In this document: one piece after another, positions 6,598 to 12,577 of the stretch | How the letters are laid out: each line of letters starts with the position of its first letter | Position numbering within the stretch: the first letter of the stretch is position 1 | DNA from: JAFGFG01 sp964442905 | Lineage (GTDB): Archaea > Aenigmatarchaeota > Aenigmatarchaeia > QMZP01 > JAFGSV01 | DNA: 14,259 nucleotides | Reading direction: 5' to 3' | NCBI GenBank assembly: GCA_964442905.1 | Contig: CAYUBD010000025.1 | Coordinates: 1 to 14,259 of the forward strand | The notes under the pieces: model-generated | What the model was told of the DNA's origin: nothing | Seen by the model: only the letters and a program-made list of their open reading frames with translations | Databases searched by the model: none | Position numbers and translations under genes: made by a program

Positions 6598-7803
6598 TTA
6601 ATATTCTTGTTGCAATTCGGGCCGGTCAGGAAGTTTATTTAGGTCTTCAGCTATCAGTTGAGCAAGAATTCTGTTAAACTTTGCATTCGGATGGCCGTCT
6701 TCTATCTCGTATTCTTCTGAATACACGATAGGATATTCCAGTACGTCGATGTTGCTCTCCTCGAGCAACTCTTTAAGGTAATCGATGTCCCAGTATTCGT
6801 TTGATACGGGGTGTATGAGAACATAGAACGTTCCGTTAAACTTGGATTCGTATATATCTCTGGACTTTTCTATGACTTTGAATGCAAAATAAGTATTATC
6901 ACTGCTTTCCGGAGGGAGATTGAATCCTATTAATCTCAGGAAGTTCGATGTCCAGAGAAGCCTATAGAAGTTGGTCAGTCCTTCCCGCCCGGTACTGAAA
7001 GACCCGTCTCTGCGAACCTCGTCTCCATCAAGATAATAATAAGGGTATGTACCGGCCCACATATTGACCAATCTCATATCGCCTATCAGCCTCCTTATAT
7101 GGTGATCGATAAACACGTAGATTGCATATCCCTCTTTCACTGATATTTCATCACAGAAATCCCCACGTTCGAGGTGCGCCAGCATCTGCTGCGTCCCGTA
7201 TCCGCTGAAAGCGTAATTGTAGACGCTATAATCTGTGTATTCTGAAAGGAAGTATGGCAGTGTTTCATTGTCATGCAGTCCATAGCCGAACACGAAAGAG
7301 CCTCCAAAAAATATAAGGTGCGGGCGTCCCGGTTTTTCTTCGATGAACCTTCTCCCGTATTCGTCTATGGTGTAGCTCTTGTTGTTCAGTGGTTTTCCTC
7401 TGATATCAATTATTAGGTTCGTTGTGGTGTTGGGTAAAGGAACTGAACCCAAAATTTCGCTTTGGTTTAAATGGGGCATCCATTCAGTCTTATACATGTC
7501 TTCAAGAGGCACAAGAATCATGTAGGATATGGCTTCTACTGTTATCAAGAATAACAGGATGGTTGCAGCTGAAACCATTATTGCTGGAGGTATCCTGAGT
7601 ATTTTAAGCAGTCTGATGAAGACCGGGCTGACCATTAAAACTCCTGTCCAAAAAAAGGTTATTTCCAGTATTATGAGCTTCACAAGATTCGGGTCATCCA
7701 GCCTTTTGTCGGGGCTGAAAAGCTGTTCAATAATAATAGGATTGAGAATTAGTGCAAGCACTATGAACGTGATTCCCAGATATTCTATATACTTGCAGGG
7801 CAT
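6598..7803 (-). CDS. Membrane-anchored SGNH-hydrolase-like protein
   Basis: A 401-residue protein with three N-terminal hydrophobic segments (about 8-26, 41-60 and 72-98), then a soluble domain that is probably outside the cell. The domain has SGNH/GDSL blocks: LIFFGGSFVFGYGLHDNET (163-181) with the presumed nucleophile Ser169, NYAFSGYGTQQM (196-207) with the block II glycine, and DGHPN (369-373) with the Asp and His of the triad. Such proteins cleave or transfer acyl groups on glycans and lipids; no substrate can be read here. It is the first gene of the module leading to the carbamoyltransferase. The ATG at 7803 has no ribosome binding site and lies behind a TATA-like box, suggesting a leaderless start. 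Its codons look clearly more A/T-rich than those of the carbamoyltransferase. Confidence 0.85.
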   Translation of the reverse strand: MPCKYIEYLGITFIVLALILNPIIIEQLFSPDKRLDDPNLVKLIILEITFFWTGVLMVSPVFIRLLKILRIPPAIMVSAATILLFLITVEAISYMILVPLEDMYKTEWMPHLNQSEILGSVPLPNTTTNLIIDIRGKPLNNKSYTIDEYGRRFIEEKPGRPHLIFFGGSFVFGYGLHDNETLPYFLSEYTDYSVYNYAFSGYGTQQMLAHLERGDFCDEISVKEGYAIYVFIDHHIRRLIGDMRLVNMWAGTYPYYYLDGDEVRRDGSFSTGREGLTNFYRLLWTSNFLRLIGFNLPPESSDNTYFAFKVIEKSRDIYESKFNGTFYVLIHPVSNEYWDIDYLKELLEESNIDVLEYPIVYSEEYEIEDGHPNAKFNRILAQLIAEDLNKLPDRPELQQEY

Positions 7804-7810
7804 TCAAACA

Positions 7811-7820
7811 AAATTATAAT
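7811..7820 (+). promoter_or_regulatory. TATA-like box for the tpiA operon
   Basis: AAATTATAAT lies 25 to 34 bases before the ATG at 7845, with no ribosome binding site between. This is the layout of a leaderless archaeal transcript. It sits in a 41-base divergent region shared with the SGNH gene. Confidence 0.55.
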
Positions 7821-7830
7821 AATAGGAAAA

Positions 7831-7837
7831 TTAATAT
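7831..7837 (-). promoter_or_regulatory. TATA-like box for the SGNH/carbamoyltransferase module
   Basis: On the minus strand ATATTAA lies 28 to 34 bases before the ATG at 7803. The two promoters of this region are interleaved, each box lying in the short leader space of the other gene. Confidence 0.4.
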
Positions 7838-7844
7838 CTTTGTT

Positions 7845-8510
7845 ATGAAACCAATGCTGCTAATCAACTTCAAGACCTATGCACAGGGAACGGGGAAGAA
7901 GGCGCTTGCGCTCGCCAGAATCGCCGATTCGGCAGCCAGGAAGAAGGGCGCCAACATCGTGCTTTCGGTGCAGCCTACGGACCTCAGGGAAGTGGCGCGG
8001 TCTGTTTCACTGCATGTGTATGCGCAGCACATGGACCCGGTAACGCCGGGCTCGCATACCGGCTGGATACTGCCGGAAGCCGTGAAAGATGCGGGCGCCA
8101 GGGGGACGCTGATAAACCATTCGGAACACAACATCGACAGGAAAAGCATATCCGAAAATGTCAGGAAATGCAGGGAGCTCGGGCTTGTCTCGGTCTGCTG
8201 CGCCGCCACGCCAAAGATAGCGAAGGAGCTTGCCGCTTTTGGCCCGGACTTCATAGCCATAGAGCCGCCTGAGCTCATAGGCGGCGACGTGTCCGTGTCG
8301 AAGGCCAGGCCTGAGATAATCAGCGATACCGTCAGGGCTGTCAGGGGCGTCAACCCGAAGGTAAGGGTACTGTGCGGTGCCGGCGTGAACTCTGCCGGGG
8401 ATGTCTCAAAGGCGCTCCAGCTCGGTGCCGAAGGCGTGCTGGTGGCCTCTGCTATAGTCAAATCAGATAATCCTGAAAAGGCCATGCTCGACCTTATAAG
8501 CGGGTTTTGA
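7845..8510 (+). CDS. tpiA: Triosephosphate isomerase, archaeal type
   Basis: It interconverts dihydroxyacetone phosphate and glyceraldehyde 3-phosphate in glycolysis and gluconeogenesis. The 221 residues are the short length of archaeal enzymes, against about 250 in bacteria. Visible active-site parts are Asn8 and Lys10 in LINFKTY, the electrophile His92 in LINHSEHN, the catalytic base Glu140 in FIAIEPPELIGG (start of the flexible loop), and the phosphate-binding GAGV (178-181) and LVASAIVK segments. It is the first gene of a plus-strand run through HIT, hexomutase and aldolase. The next gene begins one base after its stop, so translation is probably coupled. The ATG at 7845 lies behind a TATA-like box without a leader. 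Confidence 0.97.
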   Translation: MKPMLLINFKTYAQGTGKKALALARIADSAARKKGANIVLSVQPTDLREVARSVSLHVYAQHMDPVTPGSHTGWILPEAVKDAGARGTLINHSEHNIDRKSISENVRKCRELGLVSVCCAATPKIAKELAAFGPDFIAIEPPELIGGDVSVSKARPEIISDTVRAVRGVNPKVRVLCGAGVNSAGDVSKALQLGAEGVLVASAIVKSDNPEKAMLDLISGF

Positions 8511-8511
8511 C

Positions 8512-9012
8512 ATGATAGAAAACTGGATGCATGCGCCTGAGAGAATGAAATGGGTGACCAGGCCAGCTAAAAGCAGCGGGGGCTGCGTATTCTGCAAGAT
8601 AGCTAAGTGTACTCACAAGGCAGACGAATCTCTTGTGCTCCATAAAACCAGGAAGTTCATTGCATTGATGAACCTTTATCCGTACAACACCGGGCATATC
8701 CAGGTGCTTCCCAGGAAGCATGTCACTGCAATGGAAGAACTGACGGACAAGGAGATATCAGAGATGTTCGTGCTTGTCAAGAAATGCATGAAGATGCTGA
8801 AGAATGCGCTGAAACCAATGGGATTCAATGTAGGCATCAATCAGGGAGGAACTGCTTCAGGGGCGTCCTTCGAGCATCTGCATGTCCACATAGTTCCGCG
8901 GTTCAAGACGGATTTCGGCTTTATTGACATAATAGGAGCGACCAAGGTGCTGCCGGAAAGGGTTGAAGACACTTACAAAAGGCTGCTGAAACACGCGAAG
9001 ATGCTTGAGTGA
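8512..9012 (+). CDS. HIT-family protein, Ap4A phosphorylase/hydrolase-like
   Basis: A histidine-triad protein of 166 residues. The active site is HLHVHIVPR (122-130), with His124 the expected nucleophile that takes up the nucleotide. An N-terminal CVFC (25-28) with further Cys/His nearby, and His62 in YNTGHIQVLPRKH, suggest a zinc site. After the triad, FGFIDIIGATKVLPE resembles the C-terminal segment of Ap4A phosphorylase-type HIT proteins, and the 'WMHAPERM' start is also of that type. Such enzymes split dinucleoside polyphosphates, which arise as by-products of ligases and adenylating enzymes. The gene starts one base after the tpiA stop. Family certain; exact substrate inferred. Confidence 0.9.
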   Translation: MIENWMHAPERMKWVTRPAKSSGGCVFCKIAKCTHKADESLVLHKTRKFIALMNLYPYNTGHIQVLPRKHVTAMEELTDKEISEMFVLVKKCMKMLKNALKPMGFNVGINQGGTASGASFEHLHVHIVPRFKTDFGFIDIIGATKVLPERVEDTYKRLLKHAKMLE

Positions 9013-9017
9013 TTTTT

Positions 9018-10370
9018 ATGGCTTCTGTAAACAGCTCCATGTTCAGGGCATATGATGTCAGGGGCGTCTACGGAAAAGAACTGACAGAAGATGTAATGGA
9101 AGCTATCGGAAATGCGTTCGCATCTCATTCCGTCAAGGACGCAACGATAGTGGGCACTGATGGCCGTAATTCAAGCCCGCTGCTAAAGAAGGCCTTCATA
9201 TCAGGTGTCACCAAAGCCGGGAAGAATGTGATAGACGTGGATGTTGTACCACGCGGCGCCTGCCTGTTTGCGGCATGGAAGAAGGGAAAGCCGAGTGCCT
9301 ACATAACTGCATCACATCTCACAAAGGAATGGAACGGCGTGAAGTTCGCTCACGGAAACGGGACTGAATTCTTCGAGGATGACAACAACAGGATAAGGGA
9401 TGCGGTACTCTCCGGCAAAGTGACGGAAGGTAGCGAAAAAGGCAGGGTTGAAAGCGCGAATCCGATTGGCGAATACAAGAAATACATCCTTTCGAAGGTA
9501 CAGAAAGCCCGGAAGCCGCTGAAAGTTGTCATAGACTGTGGCAACGGGACTGGTGGCCTGGCTGCGCCTGGCATGTTCAGGGAAGCAGGATTCGATGTCA
9601 GGACGCTGTTTGAGGAAGTCGACGGCAATTTCCCGAACAGGCCGTCTGAAATCTCTGAGGAGTCACTGACCAGGCTCAGTGAAGAAGTGAAGAATGCTGA
9701 CATCGGCGTGGCCTATGACGGCGACTCTGACAGGATGTCGCTGATGGACGAAAAGGGCAGGCTGCTTGGTCCGGAGACGGCCTCATATCTCATACTCAGT
9801 GAGCTGGCCAGGCATGAGAAAGGCCCTATAATCGCCAATGTCGAATGCCTGAAGGTCATGGATGAGATAGCGAAGAAGCACAACCGTGCCATATACAGGA
9901 TAAGGGTCGGTAACTCATTCATGGTGCATGATGTCAACGAGAAGAATGCGTGCTTGGGTGTAGAGCGTTCCGGTCACTTCTGCATACCTTCAATAATGCC
10001 AATGGATGATGGAATAGCGGCAAGTCTTTATGCCGCAGTCGTACTCTCGAAGTCTGGAAAAAAGCTATCAGAGATTGTTGATGAACTTCCCCATTACCCG
10101 TTCAGGAGACAAAAAGTGAAATGCAGTGATGAGAATAAATTCAGTGTCATTGAAAATCTTAAGGGGAAACTGTCTGAAAAATATGAAAAAGTCAACACAA
10201 TAGACGGTGTCCGTGTTGATTTTGATTACGGCTGGGTCCTGATAAGGGCTTCGAACACCGAGCCTATAATAAGGCTTAGCGTGGAAGCTGACAACGAAGA
10301 AAAGCTGAAGGAGCTTGAGGGTCTATTCCTTCGTGCTTTGGGAGAAGAAATAGAATCTTTCAATGATTGA
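9018..10370 (+). CDS. Phosphomannomutase/phosphoglucomutase (alpha-D-phosphohexomutase)
   Basis: It moves phosphate between C6 and C1 of a hexose, supplying mannose-, glucose- or glucosamine-1-phosphate for nucleotide sugars. All four family segments are present (numbered from the ATG at 9018, 450 residues): the phosphoserine loop TASHLTKEWNG with Ser99, the magnesium loop YDGDSDR (233-239), the sugar-recognition loop GVERSGH (314-320) and the phosphate loop RASNTEP (410-416). The loop TASHL replaces the common TASHN, and DGDSDR replaces DGDGDR. I chose ATG 9018, five bases after the HIT stop, over the GTG at 9009 that overlaps that stop; either is possible. Sugar preference (mannose, glucose, glucosamine) cannot be read. 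Its product would feed surface glycan synthesis. Confidence 0.94.
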   Translation: MASVNSSMFRAYDVRGVYGKELTEDVMEAIGNAFASHSVKDATIVGTDGRNSSPLLKKAFISGVTKAGKNVIDVDVVPRGACLFAAWKKGKPSAYITASHLTKEWNGVKFAHGNGTEFFEDDNNRIRDAVLSGKVTEGSEKGRVESANPIGEYKKYILSKVQKARKPLKVVIDCGNGTGGLAAPGMFREAGFDVRTLFEEVDGNFPNRPSEISEESLTRLSEEVKNADIGVAYDGDSDRMSLMDEKGRLLGPETASYLILSELARHEKGPIIANVECLKVMDEIAKKHNRAIYRIRVGNSFMVHDVNEKNACLGVERSGHFCIPSIMPMDDGIAASLYAAVVLSKSGKKLSEIVDELPHYPFRRQKVKCSDENKFSVIENLKGKLSEKYEKVNTIDGVRVDFDYGWVLIRASNTEPIIRLSVEADNEEKLKELEGLFLRALGEEIESFND

Positions 10371-10401
10371 AATTAGTCCTGTCTGAAAACATATTTTAAT
10401 C

Positions 10402-11595
10402 ATGAATACAATCTATTATAGTGATTCTGTGGTAAATTACGGACCAATTCCCGGGTCAAGGATTTTCAATGCATTAAACAACACTGAATCAATAGTCATG
10501 GCAGTAAACCCGAGAATGGCAATCGGTGTCGTGAAAGGCATCTTCAGGGCAGCAAAAGAGGTTGATGCAGCCTTAATTTTCGAGCTTGCAAAAAGCGAGA
10601 GTGATACAAAGGGAGGATACACGGGTCTCACACCAGCGGACCACTCGAGAATTACCAGGGCCGCAGCAAAGGAAGTTGGATTTGACATATGGGCACTTCA
10701 CGCAGATCATACCACAGTCAAAAAAGGCACCAGGGAAGAAATCGAAAGCACAAAAAAACTGATAGACGCGCAGATTAAGGCCGGATACACTTCATTCGCA
10801 ATTGACGCATCATTCTTATTCAATGACAAAGGCAAGACACCTGAAGAAGAACTCAAGAGAAACATAGAAGTAACAACAGAACTTGCAAAATACATCGAAA
10901 AAAACATGAAGGGAAAGGAATTCGGGCTTGAGGTAGAAGTTGGCGAAATCGGGAAAACCGACAAGCATGGAAGGGTTCTCACGACACCTGAAGAGGCGGT
11001 GGCGTACATAAAGGCGCTGAACAAGAACGGCGTAAATCCGCAGGTTATCGCAATAGCAAATGGTTCTGTTCATGGAAATACTTACGATGCTCATGGAAAC
11101 CCGGTAGAGCAGGTTTCAATCGACATCCCCCAGACAATAAAAATAGGGAAAGCGCTCGAAAAGAACGGACTTCACGTAAGGATAGCACAACACGGGATTA
11201 CAGGGACTCCGAGGGAGCTGATATGCACCAAATTCCCGAAGAAAGCCATAGTCAAGGGAAATGTCGCCACTTTCTGGCAGGACATGGTATGGGATACCTT
11301 CAAGGTGTTCAACCCCGAACTGTACAGCGACGTACACGACTGGGTAATGAGCACTTACGGAAAAGAGGCTGCCGAAAAAGGCATCACCAATGAGAAGCAG
11401 GTATTCGGAACCTACAGCAAAAAGGCTATAGGAGCGCGTGACAAGAAAGGGAAGTTCATCTTCTTTGACAGAATATACAAGTCAGACAGGGACACTGTCC
11501 ATGCAATCGAGTCAAGGGCCTACTCTGAAGCGCTTATGTTCTTCAGGGCATTCAATGCAAAAGGGTCTGCAAAGATTGTAAGAAAGAAACTCTGA
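10402..11595 (+). CDS. fba: Class II (zinc-dependent) fructose-bisphosphate aldolase
   Basis: It joins dihydroxyacetone phosphate and glyceraldehyde 3-phosphate into fructose 1,6-bisphosphate, or the reverse. The class II metal and catalytic sites are visible: ALHADHTT (98-105) with Asp102 and zinc ligand His103, the acidic strand FGLEVEVGEIG (174-184), NGSVHGNTY (220-228) with His224, and AQHGITGTP (262-270) with His264. At 397 residues it is longer than the roughly 350-residue bacterial enzymes, mostly at the C-terminus. Most archaea use a class I aldolase or a bifunctional aldolase/phosphatase, so the type is notable. It follows the hexomutase by 31 bases and has no clear ribosome binding site. 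Its codons look more A-rich than the preceding genes. A tagatose-bisphosphate aldolase is a less likely alternative. Confidence 0.9.
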   Translation: MNTIYYSDSVVNYGPIPGSRIFNALNNTESIVMAVNPRMAIGVVKGIFRAAKEVDAALIFELAKSESDTKGGYTGLTPADHSRITRAAAKEVGFDIWALHADHTTVKKGTREEIESTKKLIDAQIKAGYTSFAIDASFLFNDKGKTPEEELKRNIEVTTELAKYIEKNMKGKEFGLEVEVGEIGKTDKHGRVLTTPEEAVAYIKALNKNGVNPQVIAIANGSVHGNTYDAHGNPVEQVSIDIPQTIKIGKALEKNGLHVRIAQHGITGTPRELICTKFPKKAIVKGNVATFWQDMVWDTFKVFNPELYSDVHDWVMSTYGKEAAEKGITNEKQVFGTYSKKAIGARDKKGKFIFFDRIYKSDRDTVHAIESRAYSEALMFFRAFNAKGSAKIVRKKL

Positions 11596-11601
11596 GCCGG
11601 A

Positions 11602-12498
11602 TTATTTCTTCTTTCCGACAATGCTTTCTGCAAGTTTTACCGGTTCTTTCGAGCCTATGTAGAACGGCGTCCTCTGTGACACTTTCACCGGCTTTACGTC
11701 GTGTATGGATGTTGTGCCGTCGGAGCCTGCTCCGCCAGCTTCCTTTGCGATGAAGGTCATCGGATTCGCTTCGAAAAGCAGTCTCAGCTTCCCTTCCGGT
11801 TTTGACTTGAGTCCGGGATACATGAACACCCCGCCATAATGGAGTATCTGGTTGAAATCGGCAGCAAGGCTGCCTGAATACCTGAGCTTGTATCCCTGCG
11901 ATTCGAGTTCCTTGACGTATTTCCTGTGTTCTTCCGTCCAGTCTGAAGGAAGTCCGCCGGGCGAATAAATCTTCCCGTCTGGTATCTTCATGTTCTCATT
12001 TCTGAGTATGAAAACGGATTCCGAGTTGAGGACGAACTCATGCGCGCCTCGTCCTTTGCATGCGTATATGAGAGTTGTCAGAGGGCCATATATCACGAGG
12101 CATGCCGCATCCATGTTTTTTCCCTCACCCATTACATTACCGTCGCTGAATATTCCGACAATGGTGCCAACGGCAAGGTTTGTCTTGATGCAACTCGAGC
12201 CATCAAGGGGGTCAAGCGTGATTCCGAAACCACCCTTCGCATCAGGAACCTCGATGACGTGGTCCCTCTCTTCGGATGATATGTTTTTGACAATGCCTGT
12301 TTTCTTGAAGTGCTCTATCAGGACCCTGTCTGCCCATTTGTCCATCTCTATCTGGGTCTCGCCGTAAACGTTCTTGGTGTTTGATGTCCCGTAGTGCATC
12401 ATGAACCCGCCCTGGATGACTTTAGCCTGCTCTGCGACAGTCAAGATAATCTTTTTGGTATCAGAGTCAATGCCAGCCAGATGTTCTGAAAGTTTCAT
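11602..12498 (-). CDS. fbp: Fructose-1,6-bisphosphatase, class I
   Basis: It removes the 1-phosphate of fructose 1,6-bisphosphate, the committed step of gluconeogenesis. Numbered from the ATG at 12498 (298 residues), class I motifs are GETQIEMDKWAD (46-57), SSEE (75-78), the metal site LDPLDGSS (95-102), GYKLRYSGSLAADFNQIL (202-219) and KLRLLFEANPMTFIAKEAGG (237-256). The ATG at 12498 is chosen over the GTG at 12507, because that GTG is part of a GGAGTG ribosome binding site. It is a little shorter than the bacterial enzyme of about 330 residues. It converges on the aldolase gene, with six bases between the stops. Together these two replace the bifunctional aldolase/phosphatase that many archaea use. 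Confidence 0.95.
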   Translation of the reverse strand: MKLSEHLAGIDSDTKKIILTVAEQAKVIQGGFMMHYGTSNTKNVYGETQIEMDKWADRVLIEHFKKTGIVKNISSEERDHVIEVPDAKGGFGITLDPLDGSSCIKTNLAVGTIVGIFSDGNVMGEGKNMDAACLVIYGPLTTLIYACKGRGAHEFVLNSESVFILRNENMKIPDGKIYSPGGLPSDWTEEHRKYVKELESQGYKLRYSGSLAADFNQILHYGGVFMYPGLKSKPEGKLRLLFEANPMTFIAKEAGGAGSDGTTSIHDVKPVKVSQRTPFYIGSKEPVKLAESIVGKKK

Positions 12499-12504
12499 AA
12501 TGAA

Positions 12505-12510
12505 CACTCC
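12505..12510 (-). promoter_or_regulatory. Ribosome binding site of fbp
   Basis: GGAGTG on the minus strand, six bases before the ATG at 12498. It decides that start over the GTG it contains. Confidence 0.6.
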
Positions 12511-12540
12511 TAATAGTTAATATTAATAGTTTATCTAGAT
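12511..12540 (-). promoter_or_regulatory. A/T-rich promoter region of fbp with a palindrome
   Basis: Thirty bases almost free of G and C, containing the perfect palindrome TTAATATTAA at 12517-12526. It lies upstream of the ribosome binding site, so fbp should have a short leader rather than a leaderless start. The exact TATA box cannot be told from the repeats of TTAAT. The palindrome could also bind a regulator; that is a guess. Confidence 0.4.
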
Positions 12541-12577
12541 TCTTAAAATATGCTTTCGTGATTGTGCGTCAGAACCG

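Noticed and set aside
7877..8485. A 202-codon minus-strand frame inside tpiA
   Set aside because: Antisense to a certain triosephosphate isomerase; Ser/Ala/Thr-rich shadow translation without family features.
12511..12540. A rho-independent-type terminator or operator hairpin at the TTAATATTAA palindrome
   Set aside because: The palindrome is short, made only of A and T, and lies at the expected promoter position, so a TATA region explains it better.
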